In this document: piece after piece, positions 16,742 to 23,823 of the stretch | How positions within the stretch are numbered: position 1 is the stretch's first letter | How the letters are laid out: every line of letters starts with the position of its first letter | Source of the DNA: Caldifarciminota bacterium | GTDB lineage: Bacteria > WOR-3 > Hydrothermia > UBA1063 > CAJXJZ01 | Assembly (NCBI GenBank): GCA_027073945.1 | Contig: JALTEL010000137.1 | Span: forward strand, 1-28,804 | Direction: 5' to 3' | DNA length: 28,804 bases | Notes under the pieces: generated by a model | The model's input: only the letters and a program-made list of their open reading frames with translations | Told to the model about the DNA's origin: nothing | The model's database searches: none | Made by a program: the position numbers and the translations under genes

Positions 16742-18055
16742 ATGGGTAAAGTTACATTTAAGGGAGGAATTCATCCTGACTACAGCAAGTTGAGTGCTGA
16801 ACAATCCATTATCACAATGGACATTCCTCCACTTTTGTACGTTCCTCTTTCTCAGCATGCAGGCAAGCCTGCCCAACCACTTGTAAAAAGAGGAGATACT
16901 GTACTCAAGGGACAGTTGATAGGCCAGGCAAACGGTTTCATATCAGCCAACATACATGCCCCAACCTCCGGAAGGGTAAAACAATTAACATCGTATCCCC
17001 ACCCTGTTTTCGGGACAATGACAGAAACTATTGTAATAGAAGCAGATGGCAAAGATGAATGGCATCCCGATATTCAAGAAAATCAAAACTGGCAGCAGAC
17101 ATCCCCTTCTGAAATTGTAAATGCGATCAAAAATGCAGGTATAGTGGGCCTCGGGGGCGCTGCATTTCCAACGCATGTTAAGCTTTCACCACCACCGGAA
17201 AAGCCTATTGATACGATTATTATAAACGGCGCAGAGTGTGAGCCTTACTTAACCGGTGATGACCGATTAATGAGAGAACAGCCAGATAATATAGTAAATG
17301 GAGCAATACTGATAAAAAAAGCGGTCAATGCAAAAAAAATCATAATAGCAATAGAAGACAACAAAAAACAATCCATACAAAAAATCACAGAGGCTATAGG
17401 CACAAAGCAAGATATTACAGTTGCTGTGGCTAAAACAAAATACCCTGAGGGCGGAGAAAAACAACTCATAAAAGCAGTGCTAAACAGGGAAGTGCCGTCA
17501 GGAGGTCTTCCTATGGATGTAGGTGTTGTGGTGCAAAATGTTGGAACAACAATTGCCGTTTACAAAGCGATAAGATATAGGCAACCTCTTATAGAACGTG
17601 TGCTTACACTCTCGGGTGACCTTATAAAAAAACCCTCCAATTTTCTCGTGAGAATTGGTACACCTTTTAAATTTATTCTTGAAAAAGCAAATGAAACTGT
17701 TACAGATGCCTTTAAAATTATCATGGGCGGGCCTATGATGGGAATTGCACAGTATACTGTTGATGTGCCTGTTATCAAAGGGACAAGCGGTATATTATTC
17801 ATGTCAGAACAAACGGCAAAAATTTATGAGCCTTATCCCTGTATAAGATGTGGAAAATGCGTTGATGTGTGTCCTATGAGACTTATGCCGCTTATGTTGG
17901 TTGATTTTATAAAGTCAGAGAAATTTGAGGATGCACGCAACATCGGGCTTTTGGATTGTATTGAATGCGGCTCATGTACATACATATGCCCCTCACATAT
18001 TCGTCATGTTCAACTCATTAAATATGCAAAACAGGAATTAAGGAGGATGAAATGA
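16742..18055 (+). CDS. rnfC: Rnf complex subunit RnfC
   Basis: This 437-residue peripheral subunit of the ferredoxin:NAD+ oxidoreductase (Rnf) complex is where NAD is reduced or oxidised. It has an N-terminal barrel-sandwich domain (FKGGIHPDYSKL through APTSGRVKQL), the FMN/NADH-binding segment GIVGLGGAAFPTHVK at about 132-146, and a SLBB domain (LTLSGDLIKKP). Two [4Fe-4S] motifs follow: C367, C370, C373, C377 and C406, C409, C412, C416. The length matches the short RnfC of clostridia and Bacteroidetes, without the long repeat tail of gammaproteobacteria. It opens an operon in the order C-D-G-E-A-B, and its stop overlaps the rnfD start (ATGA). Confidence 0.95.
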   Translation: MGKVTFKGGIHPDYSKLSAEQSIITMDIPPLLYVPLSQHAGKPAQPLVKRGDTVLKGQLIGQANGFISANIHAPTSGRVKQLTSYPHPVFGTMTETIVIEADGKDEWHPDIQENQNWQQTSPSEIVNAIKNAGIVGLGGAAFPTHVKLSPPPEKPIDTIIINGAECEPYLTGDDRLMREQPDNIVNGAILIKKAVNAKKIIIAIEDNKKQSIQKITEAIGTKQDITVAVAKTKYPEGGEKQLIKAVLNREVPSGGLPMDVGVVVQNVGTTIAVYKAIRYRQPLIERVLTLSGDLIKKPSNFLVRIGTPFKFILEKANETVTDAFKIIMGGPMMGIAQYTVDVPVIKGTSGILFMSEQTAKIYEPYPCIRCGKCVDVCPMRLMPLMLVDFIKSEKFEDARNIGLLDCIECGSCTYICPSHIRHVQLIKYAKQELRRMK

Positions 18056-19002
18056 GCAAATTACCAGTAGTTTCAACGTCTCCCCACATCAGAACAGATG
18101 AGGATGTAAGAAAAATAATGTGGAATACCGTGCTATCATTGCTTCCACCTGCTGCAGGAGCAGTCTATTTCTTCGGCCTGCATGCCTTGCTTCTCATAAT
18201 TGTAACTCCTGTTATCTCTGTCATAACCGAATATCTGTGGTTAATGTTAAGAGGTATGGACAAAAAAATGGCTTTTGACGGCAGCGCGGTTATAACAGGC
18301 ATACTGTTGGCCCTTATTCTCCCTCCCCGCGTTCCGTTATGGATGGCCGGGCTGGGAGTAATGTTTGCTATAATATTCGGGAAGCAGGTATTCGGAGGTA
18401 TAGGGCAAAATATCTTTAATCCAGCATTGATAGGAAGGGCTTTCATGATGGCATCTTTTCCCGTTGCACTTACAGTGTGGTCTCCCCCGAGGGGCGGCAT
18501 TGATACATGGACAGGTGCAACTCCGCTTGCATCATGGAAATTTGCACATCACATGACACCATACAAAGACCTTTTCATAGGGAACGTCGGGGGGTCAATC
18601 GGTGAGACATCAGTTATCCTTATTTTAATAGGTTTTGCATTCCTTGTATATAAAAATTATATAAACTGGAAACTTCCGCTTACCTATGTTCTTACAGTAT
18701 TTATAGTGGGTGGTATATTCTGGATAATAAATCCGCACAAATATCCTGACCCCCTTTTCCACATTCTCTCAGGTGGGTTGATGTTTGGTGCCGTTTACAT
18801 GATTACCGATATGGTAACATCACCAATAACAACAAAAGGTAAAATCATCTATGGTGTCGGAGCAGGCATATTGGTTGTACTCATAAGATTGCTGGGAGGA
18901 TTCCCGGAAGGAGTCATGTTTTCCATACTCTTGATGAATATGGTAAGGCCATGGATTGATAGGCTGACTATCAACAGAAAATTTGGGGAGGTGACAAAAT
19001 GA
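18052..19002 (+). CDS. rnfD: Rnf complex subunit RnfD
   Basis: This 316-residue integral membrane subunit has multiple helices and the conserved stretch FGGIGQNIFNPALIGRAF. Its covalent-FMN motif reads DTWTGATPLA, so T157 is the probable flavinylation site (S/TGAT consensus). In Rnf the subunit helps move electrons and sodium ions or protons through the membrane; that is family knowledge. The ATG overlaps the rnfC stop codon and is preceded by AGGAGGATG. The stop codon overlaps rnfG in the same way. Confidence 0.95.
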   Translation: MSKLPVVSTSPHIRTDEDVRKIMWNTVLSLLPPAAGAVYFFGLHALLLIIVTPVISVITEYLWLMLRGMDKKMAFDGSAVITGILLALILPPRVPLWMAGLGVMFAIIFGKQVFGGIGQNIFNPALIGRAFMMASFPVALTVWSPPRGGIDTWTGATPLASWKFAHHMTPYKDLFIGNVGGSIGETSVILILIGFAFLVYKNYINWKLPLTYVLTVFIVGGIFWIINPHKYPDPLFHILSGGLMFGAVYMITDMVTSPITTKGKIIYGVGAGILVVLIRLLGGFPEGVMFSILLMNMVRPWIDRLTINRKFGEVTK

Positions 19003-19550
19003 AATTGGGCATAAAAATGGCAATTGTACTTACCTCAATTTCCCTTTTATCCGGGTTATCACTTTCTTACACGTATTCCGCCACAAAAAAAGATATAAAA
19101 CAAAACAAAGAGAAAGAAAAAGAAGTTGCAATAAAGGTAGTATTGCCAGAGACTTTTAAATATAAAGAAAAGACGATTGACAAAAAGAATTTGCTGATAA
19201 CCTCTATGGACAGAAACGGCAACACCATTGGTTATGCATTGCTTACAGAAGGCAGCGGATTTCAGGGTCCTATAAAGCTTATGATTGGATTTGATACTAC
19301 CCTCTCTACAATAACAGGCATGGAAGTGCTTGAAAATGTGGAAACTCCGGGTCTTGGGAACAGAATTGCCAAGCCATGGTTTAAAAAACAATTCAAGGGC
19401 AGAAAGCCACCCATCACATATGTAAAGGGACATGAACCAGAAAAAGATAACGAGATAATGGCTATATCTGGAGCTACGATTTCATCCAAATCAGTTGTTA
19501 AAATAGTAAATAATGCTTTTAAAACAGTGAAAAAGGAGCTTTGCAAATGA
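18999..19550 (+). CDS. rnfG: Rnf complex subunit RnfG
   Basis: The 183-residue protein has one N-terminal membrane segment (about 5-26), then an outward-facing FMN-binding domain. The flavinylation motif ISGATISSKSVV places T160 as the covalent FMN site, as in RnfG/NqrC. NVETPGLGNRIAKPWF is another family hallmark. Attachment would need an ApbE flavin transferase, which is not in this window. The coding frame begins at an ATGA overlap with rnfD and ends in an ATGA overlap with rnfE. Confidence 0.95.
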   Translation: MKLGIKMAIVLTSISLLSGLSLSYTYSATKKDIKQNKEKEKEVAIKVVLPETFKYKEKTIDKKNLLITSMDRNGNTIGYALLTEGSGFQGPIKLMIGFDTTLSTITGMEVLENVETPGLGNRIAKPWFKKQFKGRKPPITYVKGHEPEKDNEIMAISGATISSKSVVKIVNNAFKTVKKELCK

Positions 19551-20146
19551 AAAAACACAACTTGTTCTATGAATTTAAAAAAGGCCTTCTCGCTGAAAAC
19601 CCTGTCCTCATCATGCTGCTGGGGCTATGCTCCACTCTTGCTGTTTCAAATAAAGCTATAAATAGTTTATCCATGGGACTTGCCGTGTTCTTCGTACTGT
19701 TTTTTTCTTCGCTGATAATAGGTATTATAAAAGACATTATTCCCGACCAGGTGCGTATACCATCCTTTATCCTTGTTATCGCCACTTTTGTGACCGTTGC
19801 TGACCTCTTTATGCGTGCAAAATTCCCATCAATATCAAAAGCGCTCGGCCCGTACATCCCGCTTATCGTTGTAAACTGTATAATATTGGGCAGACAGGAG
19901 GCATTCGTATCAAAAAATTCTTTAATAGCTTCACTCTTTGACGCTGTTGGTATGAGCATAGGGTATATATGGGTAATTGTCCTACTCGGTATGGTTAGAG
20001 AATTAATTGGATTCGGAACTATCTTTGATATAAGAATTCTTGGTTCATGGTACAAACCCATATTAATCATGATACTACCAGCAGGTTCATTTATAACGCT
20101 CGGTGTTTTTGTAGGTGTTCTTAACTGGGTAAAACAAAGGAGTTAA
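19547..20146 (+). CDS. rnfE: Rnf complex subunit RnfE
   Basis: The 199-residue protein is a six-helix membrane subunit homologous to RnfA and paired with it. It has the conserved NPVLIMLLGLCSTLAVSNKA and PLIVVNCIILGRQEAF segments. RnfA/E are inverted-topology homologues that hold the intramembrane iron site in Rnf and Nqr complexes. The ATG at 19547 is chosen over an in-frame TTG at 19541 because AAGGAG lies about 8 bases before the ATG and too close to the TTG. It overlaps the stop of rnfG. Confidence 0.95.
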   Translation: MKKHNLFYEFKKGLLAENPVLIMLLGLCSTLAVSNKAINSLSMGLAVFFVLFFSSLIIGIIKDIIPDQVRIPSFILVIATFVTVADLFMRAKFPSISKALGPYIPLIVVNCIILGRQEAFVSKNSLIASLFDAVGMSIGYIWVIVLLGMVRELIGFGTIFDIRILGSWYKPILIMILPAGSFITLGVFVGVLNWVKQRS

Positions 20147-20150
20147 AGCA

Positions 20151-20738
20151 ATGATAGGAAAATCAATCGTTATTTTTATAGCAGCGGCACTTACAAATAA
20201 CTTTGTTCTAACATATTTCCTTGGACTATGTCCATTTATCGGTGTTTCAGGCAAAGCATCCTCAGCTATAGGAATGGGTTTTGCATCAACATTTGTTATG
20301 ACTATGACTGCTGTTTTTACATGGATGGTTAACGTGTGGGTGCTTAAGCCACTGCATGTAGAATTTCTGGAAACTGCATCATTCATCCTTGTTATTGCTG
20401 CACTCGTACAATTCATAGAAATGGTAATAAAAAAGCTCTCTCCGGAATTGTACAAGGCACTTGGTATCTACCTACCTCTGATAACAACCAACTGCATAGT
20501 GTTCGGACTTGCTATTCTGGGTTCAATGAGAAACTACAACCTGCTTGAAAACACCATGTTCGGTTTTGGAGCAGGCATAGGCTTTACAATAGCACTGGTT
20601 CTTATGGCAGGTATCAGAGAGGAACTTGAATTCAGAAATGTACCAAAGCCGCTCAAGGGCGCTGGTATTACGCTAATTGTTGTGGGACTTATGGCTCTTG
20701 CTTTTATGGGTTTCTCCGGAATGGTAACATTAAGTTGA
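20151..20738 (+). CDS. rnfA: Rnf complex subunit RnfA
   Basis: The 195-residue six-helix membrane subunit shows the RnfA hallmarks NNFVLTYFLGLCPFIGVSGK and PLITTNCIVFGLA, and ends with the usual short hydrophobic tail. Cys in the LCPF and NCIV segments are candidate ligands for the [2Fe-2S] centre shared with RnfE. The spacing to rnfE is 4 bases, with AAAGGAG in front. Confidence 0.95.
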   Translation: MIGKSIVIFIAAALTNNFVLTYFLGLCPFIGVSGKASSAIGMGFASTFVMTMTAVFTWMVNVWVLKPLHVEFLETASFILVIAALVQFIEMVIKKLSPELYKALGIYLPLITTNCIVFGLAILGSMRNYNLLENTMFGFGAGIGFTIALVLMAGIREELEFRNVPKPLKGAGITLIVVGLMALAFMGFSGMVTLS

Positions 20739-20748
20739 GGAGGAAATT

Positions 20749-21573
20749 ATGAACAGTATTATCGTGTTATCTCTTGTAATAATGGGCGGACTCGGACTCT
20801 TTTTCGCCATATTCCTTTTCTTCGCATATCAAAAACTTGCGGTTGAGGAAGACCCTAAAGTAAAGCAGGTAGAAGACCTCCTGCCCGGAGCAAACTGTGG
20901 AGCATGCGGATACCCGGGATGCGCTGCCTACGCTGAGGCAATTGTATTGGAAGGTGAGGAAATCGGCAAATGTGCACCTGGAGGCCCGGAAGTAGCCGAA
21001 GCCATATCAAAATTGATGGGAAAAGAAGCTGCCTTTATAGAGCCAAAGGTTGCCCATTTAATGTGTCAGGGTGATGAAAATGTCGCTTTTGTTAGAAGTA
21101 CTTACAATGGCGAGCAAAGTTGCAGAGTTGCAGATTTTACGGTTAAAGGCAATAAGGCCTGTACTTATGGATGCCTTGGATTCGGGGATTGCGTGGAATC
21201 CTGCCCGTTTGATGCAATGTACATGAGTGACAGAGGCCTTCCCGTGGTTATAGAAGAAAAATGCACAGGTTGCGGTATATGCGTGCAGACCTGTCCCCGT
21301 GATATTCTGGAATTAGTATCCCCGGACCAGAAGGTTTTTGTTGCATGCAGAAATAAGGATAAAGGCGCTATTTCAAGGAAATTATGCAAGGTGAGTTGTA
21401 TTGCATGTGGCTTATGTGTTAAGGCAGCCCCGGAGGGCTCTATGAAGATGGAAAATAATCTCGCAGTTATTCTGGATTACAAACAGGTAGATTCAAAATC
21501 CGAAGATGTTTACGGCAAATGTCCTACAAAAGCCATTGAACTGAAAGGCAATAAAATAACAATTAATGTCTGA
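20749..21573 (+). CDS. rnfB: Rnf complex subunit RnfB, with degenerate fourth cluster motif
   Basis: RnfB is the ferredoxin-docking iron-sulfur subunit. The 274-residue protein has an N-terminal membrane helix (about 3-26) and a [4Fe-4S] domain with C50, C53, C58 and C75. A ferredoxin-like pair follows: C138, C142, C148, C152 and C172, C175, C178, C182. The last pair is altered. Motif three has C217, C220 and C223, but A227 replaces its fourth Cys, and motif four keeps only its last Cys, C258. In two-cluster ferredoxins the first three Cys of one motif pair with the last Cys of the other, so the survivors make exactly one cluster. It follows rnfA by 10 bases and its stop overlaps rseC (TGATG). 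Confidence 0.93.
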   Translation: MNSIIVLSLVIMGGLGLFFAIFLFFAYQKLAVEEDPKVKQVEDLLPGANCGACGYPGCAAYAEAIVLEGEEIGKCAPGGPEVAEAISKLMGKEAAFIEPKVAHLMCQGDENVAFVRSTYNGEQSCRVADFTVKGNKACTYGCLGFGDCVESCPFDAMYMSDRGLPVVIEEKCTGCGICVQTCPRDILELVSPDQKVFVACRNKDKGAISRKLCKVSCIACGLCVKAAPEGSMKMENNLAVILDYKQVDSKSEDVYGKCPTKAIELKGNKITINV

Positions 21574-22007
21574 TGGCAGAAACGACAGGAATTGTCAGAA
21601 AGATAAATAAAGATACTATCACAGTTGGGATAACCGAAGGCGGCAAATGCGCATCCTGCGCATTTGCCGCACTATGCGGTATAGGTAATATAAAGGAAAC
21701 AGAGGCTATACCCAGAGGACAGCTGAAAGTTGGAGACAAGGTAAAGATTATTCACAAGGAGTTATCTCTGATTCTATTCGCATTTATGCTTTTTATAATG
21801 CCGCTGATCGTTTTTATAACCGCATATTTAATCCTGAAAAGTATTGTAAATTCAAAATTAGATGCTATTCTCAGCATATCAATACTAATAGGTTACTTTT
21901 TTCTGCTTGGTGCTATTGAAAAAAAATACAAGAAAAGACTTATTTTACCAGTTGCGATAAAAGACACATCACATTTTTTAAATATACAGAATCAAGATAA
22001 AGGATAA
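21573..22007 (+). CDS. rseC: RseC/MucC-family membrane protein
   Basis: The 144-residue protein matches the RseC (SoxR-reducing system) family. It has an N-terminal strand-rich part ending in a Cys cluster (C26, C29, C35 in GGKCASCAFAALCG), a beta segment, two membrane helices (about 65-92 and 96-116) and a charged tail. RseC members occur with Rnf/Rsx genes and, in E. coli, with the sigma-E regulatory operon. They are thought to modulate the Rsx complex or the sigma-E response, but the mechanism is unclear. In Bacteroidetes, as I recall, rseC often precedes rnfB; here it follows rnfB. The ATG overlaps the rnfB stop. Confidence 0.85.
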   Translation: MAETTGIVRKINKDTITVGITEGGKCASCAFAALCGIGNIKETEAIPRGQLKVGDKVKIIHKELSLILFAFMLFIMPLIVFITAYLILKSIVNSKLDAILSISILIGYFFLLGAIEKKYKKRLILPVAIKDTSHFLNIQNQDKG

Positions 22008-22011
22008 AATT

Positions 22012-22524
22012 ATGAAGGCTATAATTCTCATTGAAGATTTTGTGGAAGATGTTGAGTTCATCTATCCGTATTTCAGGCTCAAAGAGGAAGGGATAAAAGT
22101 GGATGTTGTATCCACAAAACCCGGCACATTCAGGGGTAAAAAGGGATGCTCGTTTACTGCTGAAAAGGGCATAGACGAAGTAAACTCAAAGGATTATGAT
22201 ATCTTGTTCATTCCCGGAGGATATGCTCCTGATAGATTGAGAAGAAACAAAGCTGTACTTGACTTTGTGAGCAATATGGCAAACAGTGGAAAAATAGTGA
22301 GTTCGGTTTGCCATGGGCCATGGGTGCTAATCTCCGCAGGTGTGGCAAAAGGTCGCAATATCACAGGTTTTAGTGCTATAAAGGATGATATTGCAAACTC
22401 AGGCGCACATTATACGGGAAAGTCCGTGGAAATTGACAAAAACATCATTACCGGTACAAATCCCGACGCAATGCCGGAACTTTTAAAGGCGATTATTCGC
22501 GAATTACGCAAACAAACCACTTAG
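22012..22524 (+). CDS. DJ-1/PfpI family protein (cytoplasmic)
   Basis: The 170-residue protein has the DJ-1/PfpI fold signature: a leading strand, E15 (DFVEDVEF) as likely acidic partner, FIPGGYAPDRLR, and the nucleophile elbow SSVCHGPW with C100 and H101. GTNPDAMPELL near the end also fits. Family activities include chaperone, protease and glyoxalase/deglycase functions; which applies here cannot be read from sequence. No signal peptide is visible. It lies 4 bases after rseC with AAGGAT upstream, so it is the last gene of the rnf operon, and may protect against reactive carbonyls or redox damage (inference). Confidence 0.85.
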   Translation: MKAIILIEDFVEDVEFIYPYFRLKEEGIKVDVVSTKPGTFRGKKGCSFTAEKGIDEVNSKDYDILFIPGGYAPDRLRRNKAVLDFVSNMANSGKIVSSVCHGPWVLISAGVAKGRNITGFSAIKDDIANSGAHYTGKSVEIDKNIITGTNPDAMPELLKAIIRELRKQTT

Positions 22525-22658
22525 TCAAGCATTCTTTTAATTTTATCCGGGTTTTTTACAGCTACTACCTTTCTGCATATCACTTCCATGCCCTGCTTGA
22601 ACCTTAAAAATATATATCTAATATACGATATTTTCGATGGGTGTTCAGAAATTAAAAT
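22521..22658 (-). CDS. Possible small protein or frameshifted extension of the FAD dehydrogenase
   Basis: Downstream of the FAD dehydrogenase stop (22669) a frame open on the minus strand reads ILISEHPSKISYIRYIFLRF and continues to RMLD before TAA at 22521-22523. There is no ATG, GTG or TTG before an internal ATG at 22589; an ATT at 22658 lies behind AAAGG. It could be a small gene with a rare start, a remnant of an older C-terminal extension, or chance. The composition looks protein-like, but the evidence is thin. It overlaps the stop codon of the DJ-1-like gene by 4 bases. Confidence 0.25.
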   Translation of the reverse strand: MLISEHPSKISYIRYIFLRFKQGMEVICRKVVAVKNPDKIKRMLD

Positions 22659-22668
22659 GGAACCTTTG

Positions 22669-23823
22669 CTATTTTAATTTTTCTTCGCCTTCAAAATTTC
22701 TGGATGGTGAAAAATCGGAAAATATATCCTTTGCTTCAGGTACGCTCTCCTCTGCTATGTGCCTGGAAAGATAATATGCAAGACCTGGCCCCAACATAAA
22801 ACCCTGACCACACATACCAACGACATGCAGCATATTAGAAACTCTCTCATAATAACCAACAATAGGATTCCCATCTTGGGTCATGGGGTACAATCCTCGC
22901 CATGTTCTTCTAACACGAATGTTTGCAAGCATGGGCATCACTTCTATCATTCTCCTGGCGACCTGCGGAAGGAATACCGATGTTTCATTCACATCATACC
23001 CGGGAATATTTGGAGAAGGGGTAAGACAGAAAATAATCTGTCCTGTTTTATGCTGGTAAAAATAAAAATTTGCAGAACCATTCGCCGGTCTTATATCCAC
23101 TACAAGGGGATCAATAAAATGCGCCACAGGTTCTGTCACACCAGCTTCATGAGACTCGGGCATAACAGGTATATCAATGCCCAACATCTTACCTATATCT
23201 GCAGCAAATGCACCACTGGCATTGACGTATAGGGATGCGCTGTATTTATTCTTATCTGTTTCAAGATATTCTATCTCACCATGTTCTGTTTTAAATCCAA
23301 TTACACTTTCATTGAAAAAGAATTTAGCTCCGTTTTTAACAGCCTGTTTGTAAATGCTGTTTACGAAAAGCAGAGGGGATGCACTCCCGTCATGCGGGGA
23401 CAGAGTACCACCGAGCAAACCATGGGGATTTAAATGGGGAAGTTTTTTGAGCAGCTGCTTGCCGTCAAGAAAGTTTATATCCAGACCGAGTGCCTTTTGT
23501 TTTTCAGTAAGTTCACGCAAAGAAACGGCATCTTTTTCTCTGTAAGTAACAAAGGAATATCCTCCCTCATACCATTCTATGTCATCGCCGGTTTTGCCCT
23601 CCCATGCTTTAAAAATCTCCAGGCTCTTCAAACCTATTTTTATTTTTGCCCTGTTAGAATGGGTCGCTCTTATACCGCCTATGGCAGCTTTATTTGAGCC
23701 CTGTCCCGGACTTCTGTATCTATCAATTACCGCTGTATTCAAGCCTTTCAGGGACAGGTAATAAGAAAGAGGAACACCTATACTTCCGGCTCCGATAATT
23801 ACTACATCAAAATTATTTTTCAT
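22669..23823 (-). CDS. FAD-dependent amino/imino-acid dehydrogenase (DAO family)
   Basis: The 384-residue protein begins with a FAD-binding Rossmann motif (VVIIGAGSIG, residues 8-16), followed by the DAO hallmark GSNKAAIGGIRATHS. It ends with RTWRGLYPMTQDGNPIVGYY and GMCGQGFMLGPG, the usual DAO C-terminal FAD contact. It resembles HcnC, opine oxidase subunit B, sarcosine oxidase beta and proline dehydrogenase beta proteins. I take the ATG at 23823, which has AAGGAGG upstream; a longer frame adds 16 residues that only read the upstream gene in another frame. It overlaps the large iron-sulfur flavoprotein gene by 11 bases, so the two are probably subunits of one enzyme. Substrate (proline, hydroxyproline, sarcosine or another amine) is not determined. 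Confidence 0.85.
   Translation of the reverse strand: MKNNFDVVIIGAGSIGVPLSYYLSLKGLNTAVIDRYRSPGQGSNKAAIGGIRATHSNRAKIKIGLKSLEIFKAWEGKTGDDIEWYEGGYSFVTYREKDAVSLRELTEKQKALGLDINFLDGKQLLKKLPHLNPHGLLGGTLSPHDGSASPLLFVNSIYKQAVKNGAKFFFNESVIGFKTEHGEIEYLETDKNKYSASLYVNASGAFAADIGKMLGIDIPVMPESHEAGVTEPVAHFIDPLVVDIRPANGSANFYFYQHKTGQIIFCLTPSPNIPGYDVNETSVFLPQVARRMIEVMPMLANIRVRRTWRGLYPMTQDGNPIVGYYERVSNMLHVVGMCGQGFMLGPGLAYYLSRHIAEESVPEAKDIFSDFSPSRNFEGEEKLK

Noticed and set aside
16742..20738. Nqr (sodium-pumping NADH:quinone reductase) instead of Rnf
   Set aside because: rnfB and an iron-sulfur RnfC are present, and there is no NqrF-type subunit, so the operon is Rnf.
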